This document shows, piece after piece, positions 22,172 to 34,600 of a stretch of 64,000 bases of DNA. How positions within the stretch are numbered: the stretch's first letter is position 1; each line of letters opens with the position of its first letter. Origin of the DNA: Isoetes taiwanensis (Eukaryota; Streptophyta; Lycopodiopsida; Isoetales; Isoetaceae). The translations under genes and the position numbers were made by a program. Under the pieces are notes generated by a model that had not been told where the DNA came from, ran no database searches, and was given only the letters and a program-made list of their open reading frames with translations. The DNA lies in NCBI GenBank assembly GCA_021234155.1, contig JAJEKV010000005.1, forward strand, positions 8,364,216 through 8,428,215, read 5' to 3'.

Positions 22172-24680
22172 GTATTAAGATGAACAATGTGCTATGTCTT
22201 TCCACATGTCTACAATATATTTCGGAATTTGGATTGTTTTCGACCTCTTGCCATTGGCATCCCAAGCATAATGAATGGCATCTAAATTTTCGTACCTTGA
22301 AGGATCGGAAGGATTAGGCCGCCAACGCTTAGTCAAGCAGTCTTTGTAGTCCCCTCCAGTAGGCTTCCACCACGATACAAAAATATGTCCAAAATATGTA
22401 GATTCTGGATCAAGAACAGCATTCTCCTCTGCATATCCTAACCAAGTGGCAGTGTTATCATCTCCAGGTCTGACTAGAACAAACATACCCTTTGTCACAT
22501 GTACGTGAGGATCAAACTCTTCAAGAGGCAACACTGGACGGCCATCTGACGGGCCACAATAAGATGGTAAAGGTCGTGTGACCAATGCAGATACGTCGAC
22601 CTCTGGAACAAATGTTGTTTGTTCTAGAGGAACTTGTCTTGTTTGTGGCCAAAATGCATCATTTTGAGGACGTCCTGGAGCAACATCCTCCAAAGAGATA
22701 AGAAGCTGGCTCCAATACTCAACACTTGCCGTGTATTGCCTTGCAAACAAGCTAGTTTCTTGATTCTTACATATGTCCTTCCATAGGGAGATGTATTTGT
22801 TGATGCTATCCTTCAACCCTGGAAGATCTTTCAATGTTGGTCTAGGAGGAATATTTTGTGGCACACCACTTGGTATCATTGGTGACCATGTTCATCCTCT
22901 TTCCACATTCTAACTCCCGGAGAATCTGCTTTGGAGCCACTCTTTATGTGTAGGGCGATTTTGTATTGCATAACAGGCCAATCTCCTCGCCATCTTAAAT
23001 TTGAAGAGCAATGGTTCAAGATGCCCAACCAAAGGCGTTGGCCCTTATCAGGGATGAATCCCTTCACAAAATCTTTCCAATTTGGAACTTCATCAATAAA
23101 GTATGGAATTGGGGATTTTGCATTGCATTTGCTAAACAAGTAAAGTAGCTCTGGTAGTGTCAAAGCATCCGACGAACTCATCAAGGTTGAAAAATTTCCA
23201 AATAAAGCATCAATATCATCATGGGTGTGGCCGACCATCATAAAGCCCACTTGGATCTCATCAAAGACCTTAAGCCAAGTCAAATAAGATAAGTATGAAA
23301 AGACATACCTATTTTTGTTTTGCCCTGATGCATTATCAAGTTGCAAATAGAGATTTCGGGGGAGAGGGTTGAACACCTCAGGATTCGTTGTAGTTGAAGC
23401 ATTTGGCAATACTTCTGCCATAGAAGCAAGTTTGTTCTTCAAAGGATTGGTATCCTTGACTGCTTGCATCCATTTGCAATCTGCAGGCTTACTTCCACAT
23501 AAGTCACCTATCTTGTCCTCTTGTACCAATTCCAAGTTATGCAATATTCTAGAAAGTGAACCAATGTGGAAGTTTGAATCATCTTTCCATAAATCAAGTG
23601 AGAAATGACCATATGCACGACCACCATGCCCATGAGTTAAAGCTCCTGTCAAACTGCTCTTCAAGCGATCACCTCTCCATACAGATTTTGCTAGATGATG
23701 ACTTCTAGGCACTAAAGTCTTAACCTGATCCATCTTATCATGTATTATACATAGATGATTTTCAGGAGACCGCTGTGACAATGCTCTCCAATGCCAATAT
23801 TGACTTCTGCAAGAGCGTTGCTCTAGCATATGAGACCGACGTTGAATTGCAAGATTTCGTCTCTCTCTCTTGTATCTTTTGTTTTTCCAATACGCTTAAT
23901 TACAGCCTTGATGTTGCATTTAGAGAAGGCTGTATTTTTGCAATGCTAACATCTGGAAATTCTCTTTTCCATATACTATAGAAAGAGTTCAAGGCTTCTG
24001 ATTGTTCCCTGTAAGCTCTTCAACGATTTACACCGACTTCTTTATGTATAAGCTTCTTATTAAGAATGGAAGGAAGCTTCCGTACATTTTCTCTTACATC
24101 ATCTCTACCTCTTTTTGCTCCTATGGGGAATACTTTCAAAGATTCTCACGAATGAATCTGTCTAGCACACATTCGGTGGCGGTGTAGAAGATCTAGGCTT
24201 CTTAGAGCCCGATTATTGCCATGTTCAGCTATCTTTGCACCTGCTTCAAATCTGTTTCTCCAATTGTAAAATGTTGGTGACCGATACCTAAAGCCATCGC
24301 CCACCCAAATGAATTGACAATTCCATCCCCTTGAGCACTATCCCGTCCTCTCCTTCTTCTCTCAAAGTCACACTCGGACGTCAAAAAATCACGTAAACCT
24401 TGCATTGTATGGTTGAGATAAAAATTCTTTTCTTAATTCACATACTTGATGCTTGGTAAGTTTCTTGTTGCAAGTATTTTTGCAGCAGCTAGACTTCATG
24501 AACTTATTGATTAAAGTTGTGGAGCATAGCCTTTCCTCTTTGCTCTTTCCCTTGGGCTGTCTTGGAATCCTATGTGTGTAAGTATACTTCCTTTTTCGTT
24601 TGAATTGAGCCTAAATGTTGTCCTCAAATGATTCTATTTCCATATCCTCATTTTCTTTAGCTTCTCGAGCTTGCGGATGT
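22172..24680 (-). pseudogene. DUF7869-like transposon protein
   Basis: Two long frames (23,829-22,876 and 22,879-22,175) overlap by 4 bp and form one protein. Key motifs: LYLQLDNASGQNKNRYV and VGFMMVGHTHDDIDALFGNF. Asp in both suits a nuclease-like DDE core. Further upstream (to about 24,680), fragments in several frames continue the same protein: a Cys cluster (SSCCKNTCNKKLT), YREQSEALNSFYSIWKREFP, and IHDKMDQVKTLVPRS in the long frame. I count at least three frameshifts and a TAG. No introns are evident. The LDN..GQNKN and GHTH-D-D motifs are those I associate with DUF7869 proteins of plants and animals, usually transposon-linked. It is probably the transposase of level 3. Confidence 0.7.
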
Positions 24681-25829
24681 TGTGAGAGCCGGTCCTTCCA
24701 TCCCCGGAGATCACATCGCTATTTTCCCATTGTACAAGTGCATTTTCTGGCGGCCTTTCTCGCACAAGCATGACATTTGAGATCCTCCTGTAATTAGTGC
24801 GGAAGGATCTTTCCCCACCTGAGCCCCACCTTTGAGTCTCCTAAAATTCATCACAACAGCATCACGGGGATCATCAAGACAATTATGGCCTCTGCATATT
24901 TACTTCCCGGTCACATGCATGAAGAATGTGGCAATGCTTATCCAAGAGATTGGTTCTTGAGAAACTAGGTGGTGGTTCATCATCATCGATGCTATCTGCG
25001 CGAGGAAAACGTGTGCGCGAGATCCACCGTAGGATCAATTTCTTCATCACGCATCGACAACGCCTCTCTGATTCTACATTCGAGGTCGATTGATGGAGTA
25101 GCTAAATCAATGGCATGATATCTTATATCCTGCCGAGGCCATTCGATAAACGTGCCCACGGCCTCTTCAATGTTGTCGGTAGCCATCACATGGAATCGGA
25201 AGGATGTGTGTAGGCACGGACGACCTCGGTAACTTACCTTTGCTACGTTGAGTCGTCAACATTCTTCCCATGGATGCAAGTTCTATTCACCAAGACACCC
25301 TTACCAACCCGCGGTATTATTCTCGACAAGGTTCACCATATTCTCTCGTCTTTGCTTCTTGTTTGTAGGGCGGGCGGGCGACACGACGCAGTCGATGATG
25401 TTGTGGAGGTACTACTAGGCAAGTTGGGGGTATATCGATTATCGAGCGTTTACGATGACATAGTTGGGGCTCCTTCCGCGATTACTTCACTTGATTTGAG
25501 GCCATTCGATGAATGTCCCCACGGCTTCAACAATGTTATCTGCTCCCTCACCGCGAATGGGAAGCACATGGGTGGGCACTATGGCTTCAGTGACCTCCAC
25601 GACCACATTGCGCCATGGAATGTTCCTGCCATGCAGATGGCCTCTATGCAATTCATGTCCCCTGGCAACTACCACATCCCCATCGACAAGGTTACGCAGG
25701 GGCCTTTTCCTGTGAGAATCAATACACAGATATATATACTTGTTAAGGACATGCAACCCTCGATGACATATCGTGTAGTAAAAATAAGCCTTGAAAATCA
25801 CGAAAAGAAATTATACGACATGAGACAAA
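24681..25829 (-). other. Upstream region with a duplicated coding fragment
   Basis: Two minus-strand fragments share EEAVGTFIEWP / VEAVGTFIEWP (24,992-25,189 and 25,487-25,801). They look like duplicated N-terminal or accessory coding remnants. A plus-strand frame (25,274-25,927) overlaps the second fragment. I cannot tell which strand is coding. Confidence 0.35.
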
Positions 25830-26152
25830 TGGCGCAGCTGCTCCATTTACGAAATGGCGCAGTCGCGCCATTTACCTTTAAATGGCGCAGCTGCGCCATT
25901 TACCTGTCAATGGGCCATTTTCGTTGAAATGGAGCAGCTGCGTCATTTTCATTGAAATGGAGCAGCTGCGCCATTTTCCTTGAAATGGAGCGGTAATGCC
26001 ATTTTCCTTGAAATGGGCAGGCATGTATTTTTTTCCTTGAAATGGAGCAGCTGCGCCATTTCCTTTTAAATGGCGCACCTGCGCCATCTAAAGGAAAATG
26101 GCGCAGCTGCTCCATTTCAAGGAAAATGCCCCATTGACATGTAAATGGCATC
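25830..26152. repeat. Palindrome array A (level 3, intergenic)
   Basis: About ten copies of a 22-bp palindrome with arms AAATGGCGCA / TGCGCCATTT around a central dinucleotide (a perfect one at 25,880-25,901; others with ggagca variants). The whole block is also a larger inverted repeat: 25,895-25,953 is largely complementary to 26,093-26,152. Confidence 0.9.
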
Positions 26153-26374
26153 TTCAATCTAAATGCTATATCTAATAGCTAGAGTTATGGATTCCTATTA
26201 CTACAAGATTCAGCAAGACATCAATTGTTGAGAACTTATCTACTGAACAAGATAGAGAAGATCTACCCTTAAACATATTAAAACATTTAACATCCTACAT
26301 CCTACATTAAACATACTAAAACATTTAACATACTAGAACTGAATAGCAACTAACCTGGAGGTCATTGACGTTTC
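26153..26374. other. AT-rich intergenic stretch
   Basis: Contains short acatttaacatacta repeats only. Confidence 0.4.
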
Positions 26375-26660
26375 CGGATCTGCCATATCAGAGAATGCGC
26401 CTGAAGAATTTGGACAAGCGCCTGAATAATTTGGACAAGTCTGGACAAGCGCCTGGAGAATCTGGACAAGCGCCTGAAAAATGAAGACGAGCGCCACTAG
26501 AATGAAGCCAAGCGCCTGAAGAATGAAGCCGAAATTGCGCCTAAGAACGAAGCCGCGCGCGAGAAGAATGAAGACAAGGGCTAAGCGGCTGCAAAGAAAG
26601 ACAAGCGGCCAAGCTGGCAACTGCTGCTATCGACTAAGGAACCTCCGACAGCAGACAGCG
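26375..26660 (+). other. Heptad-repeat coding remnant
   Basis: Tandem 21-bp-like units (gaatttggacaagcgcctga) read LKNLDKRL... in one frame and then LKNEAEIAPKNEA and AAAKKDKRPSWQ, a coiled-coil-like pattern broken by stops. Origin unknown. Confidence 0.35.
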
Positions 26661-27142
26661 AAAGGCGCCCATTATACGGGCGGGCAAATTCAAATTTCAA
26701 ATTTGAGGTGGCTGCCGGTGGTACCAGGATGACTCAAAATTTATAATGGCGAACGGGCGGGAGAAACGGACGGGCGGGAAAATTCAAATTTTTTAAAATT
26801 TGTAGAGACGGACTGGCGGGCGGGAAAAATTGAAATTTTAAAAATTTCCAGAAACGGACGGGCACGCAAATTTGAAGAGACGGGCGGGCGGGTAGAATTC
26901 GTTTTCTTTTCTTTCCCCCGACTTTTCTTTTCTTTTCTTTCCGTCCAATTTTTATTTTCAATTTCATTGTTCTTTTCTCCCGCCTCCGCCTTCCGCCTTC
27001 CGCCAGCGCCCAGCGCCTAGCGCCTTGCACACTCTCTCTCCTATTCAAGCATCTTCTCTCTCTAGCGCCTGTTGATCCGGGAGCGCTCGGAAAAAAAGTG
27101 GAGTAGGATTTATACGGTCTTGTACGTTTATACTTTTATACA
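26661..27142 (+). promoter_or_regulatory. Promoter region of the ParB-like gene with E2F-type sites
   Basis: GC-rich runs (cggacgggcggg) alternate with AAATTCAAATTT blocks. Two exact GCGGGAAA motifs (26,774-26,781 and 26,820-26,827) match the E2F consensus TTTCCCGC on the minus strand. A long CT-rich leader follows, with tatacttttataca just before the ATG at 27,143. S-phase expression is an inference. Confidence 0.5.
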
Positions 27143-27235
27143 ATGGCGCAATCTTCGATCAAAATCCAGGAGCCAGGCTCAGGTTAGTATCTGTTGTTTC
27201 TATTCTTATCGATTTGTAGTGTTTTAGGTAACTGA

Positions 27236-27727
27236 AATGGCGCGGACGCGCCATTTCATTAGGAGAGGGTGGGCTTGTAGCAGCCTTTCTCTTTTAGTGT
27301 ATGAAATGGCGCAGGTGCGCCATTTCCATAATGTCTGTTCATATTCTTGTAGAAGCGGACCCATAGAAGAGCAAATGGCGCAGGTGCGCCATTTAATCTA
27401 AATGGCGCATCTGTGCCATTTGCTTTTCGAAGGGACCCATAATAGAGCAAATGGCGCAGGTGCGCCATTTAGACCAAATGGCGCAGCTGCGCTATTTAGT
27501 CTAAATGGCGCACCTGCACCATTTAGCTTTTACATAATAGAGCAAATGGTGCAGGTGCGCCATTTAGCTTTTACATAATAGAGCAAATGGTGCAGGTGCG
27601 CTATTTAGCTTTCACATAATAGAGCAAATGGCGCAGGTGCGCCATTTAGCTTTTACATAATAGAGCAAATGGCGCAGGTGCGCCATTTAGACTAAATGGC
27701 GCAGCTGCGCCATTTGCTCTATTATGT
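27236..27727. repeat. Palindrome array B (intron 1)
   Basis: About eleven copies of AAATGGCGCA-NN-TGCGCCATTT, spaced by agcttttacataatagag units. The last two form a larger mirror (27,655-27,727) with 36-bp arms. The central dinucleotide is mostly GG or GC. Confidence 0.9.
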
Positions 27728-29377
27728 CGTTTGCTGTTTTAACTTTCTAGCACATGGCCATTTCTCTCACCATGCTTACCATGCAGCGGCTAGTGCGCCG
27801 AAGAAATGGAACGTGGTGACATCGAGGACCATAGTCCTCACTGGAAGGTCTTGGTGTATGGAGATCGTTAGAGCCATACCCTTGACTGAAGGCGTAGACC
27901 CAACCAAGGGAGACAAGAGGCGAGAACTTTGCCTCCTTGTCAAATCAGGTACAAGTGAAGAAGGAGCCTCAGCCGTGGCCCAGATGGGCATCATTGTCAA
28001 CATGAGGGAAGTCAAGAAACAAGGAAGACTTGACTTTCTTGGTTGCCTGATGGAAGATCCTGTCCATCGGCACCATTGATCTCTATTGCATGGATTGGCG
28101 ATTAGTCTACGAGCCCGCAATGATGGAGTCCAAAGATGAAGGACCAAGCACCGCTTCGGCCAAGAAAAAAGGTTGGTCACCCATCTTATGAGTCCGGAGA
28201 GCAAGCGATATCAAAGGCACGGGTAGAGATCCTCAAAGGATTCGGTATTCTCGGCGGCAATGGACATGTCCAAAACTCCGTGGTCCTACATTGTAAGAGC
28301 GAAGATCTCGGGGCAACATGCCGGCCCGAAGAATGGATAGCGGATGGTCAGCTGGAGAGATGCGAGAAAATGTGTAAAAAACTAAACAAGCCACCAAAGC
28401 CGGCAAAGGAACAAAAACAGTGGAGGTGGTGAAGTACAAAGGGAGACAGAACAAGAAGAAGGATGAGACGTTGAGAAAGGGGAGGACCATAAGGATGAGA
28501 AGATGGATGAGGCTGATGCTCACAAACATGATTCTCCCGTGAAGTCCACTGAGAAGCCTGCTGATGTGAAGCCTGCTGATAGTGACCGCACTATTAGTGA
28601 CAATAAGGAGGCTACAAAGCACGTAAGAAATGTAGCATCCACAGCAGATAGCACTCCAGCAAAGAGAAAGCCAGAAACCAAAGCACAGATAAGGGCCAGG
28701 AAATTACAGAAGATTGCAGATCTTCAAGTGCCCGAGGAACTAAAGATGGACCGTGATGAAGAAGAAGAAATGGCAGAGGAAACACTAAAGAAAATACAAA
28801 AGCACGGCCATATGTTCCCCCTTGGAGTCACATACACCAGAAGAATATCTATCTGGGATCTAGAAGAGGCCCCACCTAACATGACCGCCAGGGTTATTAA
28901 CCCCGAACATGTTAGGAGGCTCTGCAAATCATTTGCTGAGGATCCACATCCTGTATTCACTCCAGCAGATGTAGTGCCCTTTGATCCGGATACAAAGGAG
29001 TTGCTGAGCTGGTCACAGGAATCTGATCTGATTCGGAAAAGATTTTATATTATCAATGGTAATCATTCGGTCGCTGCTGCTCAGCTCGTGTGCAGTAAGT
29101 TGGGGACAGAGGATGCTAGAGCTGAGCTCAGCAAGATCTATGTCTATAGAATATGCAGAGTTCTTTCAGGAGAGATCAGTGACCTGGACCTTCTTCAGCT
29201 GAGTGTGGATGTGAATGATATAGTAGCAAAGACTGTCTTCAAGGAACCATATGTGGATCAGATCCACCATCTTCGCAGCGATACCGAGAATCACGGAAGA
29301 CCAGCCCCTCTGGTAAAGGACGATCAAGTGACGAAAGTACAAAGATACGTTCGTCTCCTTACCCATACATTTAACGA

Positions 29378-29490
29378 AATGGCGCAGCTGCGCCATTTGA
29401 GTTGAAATGGCGCAGCTGCGCCATTTGATGTAAATAGCGCAGCTGCGCCATTTGATATAAATAGCGCAGCTGCGCCATTAGATGTAAATA
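29378..29490. repeat. Palindrome array C
   Basis: Four copies of the same palindrome, the last two with AAATAGCGCA left arms. They lie between two coding blocks of the ParB-like gene, probably in an intron (acceptor-like cttgcaaag at about 29,532), though I cannot assign the donor. Confidence 0.85.
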
Positions 29491-31164
29491 GCAACATTTG
29501 GAATTCTAAAATCGCCGCCTCTCTTGCAAAGACTACCTTGAAATGGCAGACAAGATTCTGAGGGGCAAACACACGAAGGATGTCAATCGGTTTGTCTTCA
29601 TGCCAGATGATGTCTATGCACTCTTCCGCCAGATGTGGAACAAATGGAGGAAGGGAGAACTTAAGGATAACAGGGGTCAAGCTATAGTAATCAATTTTGC
29701 CAAAGACAAAGATTACTTCAGTGACAACTACCTTAGATGCATGAGGGGCTTGGACTATGATGATTGTAGAAAGGTCCTCGAAGAAGCATTAAGCGGGGAT
29801 ATATACGTCAAAGTCACCTCAGATTACAAAGGCGATAATTTCTTCAAGGCGAGGGCTAGAACTTAAGAGTACTTGCTTACATGAAGAAGGAGATCTGCAC
29901 TTCATTGCGGATCAAATTGGCACTAAGTACAAGAAATTCGAGGACCTCTGAGAAAAGCCACGCACCACTTCTCAGATAAAGCACTTCTGGCTTGGGGGGT
30001 ATGCCACCATAAGTGGGTGCAGGAAGGAATACTCAAAGAGGGAGTTCATGGTAACATGCCATTCTCCTTGTCCAGGTCCATTCGAAAAATCCTTCGGCTG
30101 AAAATGCGAAAAGGACACGCGCCAAGATGGTTTGTGGAGCATGTCGCTTGCCGGGGATTCCAAACGAGCGTCTTGATTCTACCTGCCAAAGATGATATGT
30201 TTAGATGCAAGGCAGCTTACTCCTATTTGGAAAAGTGAGATCAGAATCCGCGTTCTTGATAATGTCTCAAAGATGATGGATGTAGAGACATCACCGGATT
30301 CTATGTTTCGTCGGTAGGAGCATAACTTCGCGTTTGCCGGGTGCACTTGAAAGACTAGAATCCAGGTCAAGAGTGTTTGTAGGAATCTATGAAGAGGAGA
30401 CTGGAGCTACGGTGGTTCAGAATCAAAGAGCCACAAGCTCTTCTATTTGCTACGAGGATTTCGAAAGCGCGCAGACGGGAGAGCCTCGAAGACCGGACCT
30501 CGAGGCTATTTGGCGACCATCCTAGAAAGCTCCCCGCAAATTCCTCCTATTCCTAAGCAAGCCATCGGAAGTGAGGGCGATGTTATGGCTAAAAAACTCA
30601 TGCAAGATGTTTTAAGTGGAGTTGGCGAGGGGTATGGAAGGAGAATATCCGGTGCATAAACAGTTGGTCCCGCAGAAGCTGCGTCTACCTTGTTGATAAG
30701 CTCTGCCCTCAAGGTAACATCGTATTAGATTTCTTCTCGGTGGAGCCTTCTCTAGGGGCATCCCTTCATGTAGGAAGAATCGAGTGTGACATACTGAGCA
30801 TGAGTTAGGAAAGATGCAATGCGTGGCGGGCATTCTCGGGTAGGGTCGAGAACGTCATGTACCCCTCGCTTGACCCAAAGGCCATTGACCAACGCCAACG
30901 GAAGTCTTGACTTTGCAAGATGTTGAATCTCGAGAAGGGGCGACGAAGAAGCTTCTCATCCGAGAAAGGTGAGACATCGGGCCGCAGTGGAGCGAGAAAG
31001 CAGGATCAAATTGACCGCGATAAAATTAACCCGGATGATTATGAGAAACTCTCGATGAACACTTCGCCAATGATTATTAAAAAAAAAAAATCTGTATTTT
31101 GAAAAATTGTATCTTATATTTCTATTTATATATATCTACATGGCCTTCTGAAAATATGTGTTAT

Positions 31165-31600
31165 CTATAGCAAAATGGCGCGAGAGCACTATTTGCTTGG
31201 TTCTTCGCTTCACGCAAATAAGCTACCGCACTATTTGCTCGTTCTACACCTTTGAAGTAAATAAGCGCGCTGCACTATTTGCTTGCTTTCACGCTCAAGC
31301 AAATAGCTGGCCTGCACCATTTGCTCCCTTTCACGTTAAAGCAAATAGCGCGTTTGCGCTATTTGCTTTGTGGTTATTTCTAAGTTAAAGGAGCGGCCGC
31401 GCCATTTTGTTTGCTTGCTAGGCACTTTTTGGCAATTCAATATCTGCTTTTGTGGTTCTCGGGCCGCTTTTCCTCATACTTTCCAAGTAAATGGCGCCAT
31501 ACTTCTCTTTCTGACAACTAAAACCGCGCTGTTTTATATTAAATGTAGCGGTTTTTGCATGATAACTGGTTTCTTTTTAAGCAAATAGTGCCATATCTAG
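31165..31600. repeat. Degenerate palindrome array D
   Basis: Decayed relatives such as AAATAGCGCGtttGCGCTATTT (about 31,343-31,365), downstream of the ParB-like gene and next to the right TIR. Confidence 0.7.
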
Positions 31601-31661
31601 CCATAAATGTGTGATAAAACAGGGAAGAAACTGATTTCATGAGAAATTGGAATCACGAAAT

Positions 31662-31687
31662 TTCCAACTTTAATGAAACTCTGCTTT
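31662..31687 (-). repeat. Level-3 right TIR
   Basis: Exact inverse of 20,293-20,318, followed by the TTT duplication (31,688-31,690). Confidence 0.95.
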
Positions 31688-34600
31688 TTTACTTTGTACC
31701 CTTTAATGGTATTTTGTTCCTCGCTGAGCAACATGGGTTTTTGAGCACGGTATGTATGTTCTTGTTTCACGTTTCTTGTCAATTATGTTTTTACCTTTGA
31801 GCACGAGATGCATTTTTATCGTTTACTTTGTACCCTTTTTAGTGGCATTACTTGCATTTCTGTGGCCTATGACCTCGTTTACTTTGTACCCTTTAACGGT
31901 ATTTTGTTCCTCGCTGAGCAACATGGGTTTTTGAGCACGGTATGTATGTTCTTGTTTCACGTTTCTTGTCAATTATGTTTTTACCTTTGAGCACAAGATG
32001 CATTTTTATTGTTACAACACATTGCTCCACTTTTCCATTAGTTGATCGTGCATGCATATGGGTCGCACGTTTTTAAGCGATTTTTATTCTTGTTGGTGCA
32101 GTTTTCGTGCAATTAGTTCCTGCATTTGTTTGAAGGCACAACAGTCCCCAAGTTTTCATGCCTTTGGATAATCTTGTTGCATTTGGACATCTCATTGATA
32201 GCCATGATTTGTGAGTTGATCCATGATAGCACGTTCCACATGTTATACGTATATAGAAGGATTCATATTGCTTCGCTGTCTACTTTGATTTGATGATTTG
32301 ATTGTCTTGACCCTTTCGGTGCTTGTGTTCCCTTAGTGTTTATGTGCTTTCTTAGATTTGGTGTCTCGTTATTCGTTTTGGTGTAGCATTTGGTTTGATA
32401 ACATGTACCCCTTTTACCTGTGAATCTTGCTTTGTGGCATTGTTTCCTCTTTTAAGTGCCATTCTTGTCTTGTTTCAATGCATCTTGCATATTCTATTAG
32501 CACATTTCTTGGTTTACATGTTTCGATAGTTTATTCATAACAAAGATTGGTTGTTTCATGTTAGGTAGGTAGGGCCTCCTTTTTTGGCGTATTTCCTCTT
32601 TGTATTCTTAAGTTTGGGATGTTAGGCATGGGATAGGTTTCAGTATGTTCATTTTCATTTTCTCTTTACAGATCATGTTCCATTACTAAATGGTTGCCTT
32701 GTTTGCTCATGTTCTAGTATTAAATGCACATGTTTAGCTGTGGCTAGAGGTGGAATATCTCATTTAGTCCTGTTCTTAGGTAGCCTTAGTTGCCTCGTTG
32801 TGCCATTGGTTTCTACAGTAATTCCCATGTTGGCACCATTAGCTCTGTTGTTCAATCTTTTGCTTCCATAGCTTTGTGTCTTCCATAACTTTCGTTCTGC
32901 TCGTTGACTCCAAAATACTACTGTGTGATCATGTTATATGCGGACTAAGTCAGGGCTAGGACTAACTTCTCCTTCTCGTCTGCATCCGCGCCTATTGCTT
33001 CATTTCTTCTTTTGGATTATCTTAATGATATTTGTTTCATTTTTGCATTTGTGTTGAGCTTTCTTATCGTTGGCTGTCCTTTGGGATTTCACTCTGTATA
33101 TATTCTTTTACGCATTGTTCTTCACAGATATGGATACATATGCTTGCCTTTTTGCCTTATTTCATTTATGTTTCTATCACATTTTAGATATATCTTGTCT
33201 CTTTATGCATTGTTTTTCATATTGCCATTCTCAAGATATGGGCATTGTCTTTTATCTTTATTGTGCTTGGACTCTGGTTAGTTGATTCCTTGGTGTCTTC
33301 TTTTATTTCTTTCTCGTTCGTTTTCTTCGTTTCTCATTCACTGCTCATCTTTTTTAGGCATCTTTGAGTCATGCTTCATATCCTTTAGGGGTTCTTTGTG
33401 ATCAGCTTTTAGATGAATTCTTTGTTGGGCATGCATTGGTTGTCGTCGTACGTGGTTAGATGATTGGTTTTTATCTGGCGATACGATTGTCTTGTCTCCG
33501 TCTTTGCTCTTCCTTCGTCAATAGGTTGGATGTGCTTCATATTTAGTTGCTTCTATTGGCATTGGTGCTCTCGTCTAATATGCATTATTTGGCATTTTTT
33601 ATATAAGTTATAGCTATGGTTCATCTAGCCCATGTTTTTGCTATCCTTACAGGGGGAGGTTCAGTTGCTTCTGTTGGCCTTGGTGCTCTCGTTTAATATG
33701 CATTATTTGGCATTTTTTATGAAGTTATAGCTATGGTTTATACACATATTTGCTATCTTTACAAGTTAGAGGTAGCTCATTGTTCACGTGTGCTTGATTT
33801 TAGCTAAAGTAGTGGCTGTCATCATCACTCTTTGTGTTGCAGTCATTGGTTATCGTTATTTTTTTCGCAGTTTAGGGTTACTATTTTTGTTTGGTTTTTT
33901 CTGCTTTCTGCTTTTGTCTCATCATCTCCTGCAACCTCTTTTCTTACTGCATTATCTTTCACCTTATGGGTCCCCTTTTGTTTCAGGTGTTCTACCAATA
34001 AGCCATTTAGTTTCAATTGACCCATTTGCTCAATCTGACCTTTGCCTCGCTGCTTTTATGTTTTATTCTCTGTCTCTTTTCTCACTCGAGCGCCAGTGGC
34101 TTTGTATTCTCATCCTCCATTCATCCCTTTGGCTTCTATGTTTTCTTTTTTAGAGCCCCTCTTCATTGCGTCCATTCGATCCTAGTGTTTACATCCTTCT
34201 CCTCTTTCGTTCTATTATTCTTTGGTGCTCTTTGATTTCATGGTTGGTTACCAAGTATTCTTTGTAGCTTTTTGTGGCCTTATCTAATGTGACTTGGCTC
34301 TGTTAAGTTTATACTCAGTTTGCTGGGTCATTATTCGTGGTATTTGTTTGCGAGTTTCTTCTCATTGCCTTGGTAACAACCTTGCTCAGTTCAACCTGTT
34401 TGCCATGCTCCACCAAAGTTCTCCATCTAACCGGTGTGCATTGTTACATTGTGTCTGCCAATTTTTACGTGTCCGTCTTTTTCTGCACTGTTACTTTGTG
34501 TCTCTCATTTGATACATCCCATCATTCGACTTCCGGCTTCCTTGCTCGTTCTACTTTTTTCTTGCTTCATTGTTCGTCTTTTCTTTGGTTCTCTTTTGCT

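Larger units (their letters stand above)
27143..31102 (+). pseudogene. ParB-like / DNA methylase protein gene 1
   Basis: Exon 1 (27,143-27,182, MAQSSIKIQEPGS) ends at a GT donor. Intron 1 (27,183-27,786) is filled by palindromes, and exon 2 starts AASAPKKW. After frameshifts (about 28,040-28,500) a 300-codon frame (28,503-29,405) carries a ParB-like domain: RVINPEHVRRLCKSF, then FYIINGNHSVAAAQLV, the equivalent of the ParB G-x-R/H-R-x-x-A motif. A second palindrome block (29,378-29,490) separates it from DYLEMADKILRG... (to 29,866). Further fragments follow. One (about 30,700-30,790) reads GNIVLDFFSVEPSLGA...GRIECD, like the SAM-binding motif I of beta-class N4/N6 DNA methylases, which have motif I near the C-terminus. 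The end is Lys-rich (to 31,102). The ParB part is fairly sure; the methylase part is an inference. Confidence 0.6.
20293..31687. mobile_element. Level-3 element: DNA transposon with ParB-like gene
   Basis: Perfect 26-bp inverted repeats (20,293-20,318 and 31,662-31,687, beginning AAAGCAGAGTTTCATT) flanked by TTT on both sides (20,290-20,292 and 31,688-31,690). Removing it restores the tandem repeat ...gacctcgtttactttgtaccc found intact at 31,870-31,890. Contents: three related small ORFs, a minus-strand DUF7869-like gene, an intergenic region with palindromes and E2F-type sites, and a plus-strand ParB-like/methylase gene. The last two genes diverge. Confidence 0.9.

Noticed and set aside
27236-27727. 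CRISPR-like look of the palindrome array
   Set aside because: The sequences between repeats are themselves repeated, the context is a spliced eukaryotic transposon gene, and no cas genes occur.
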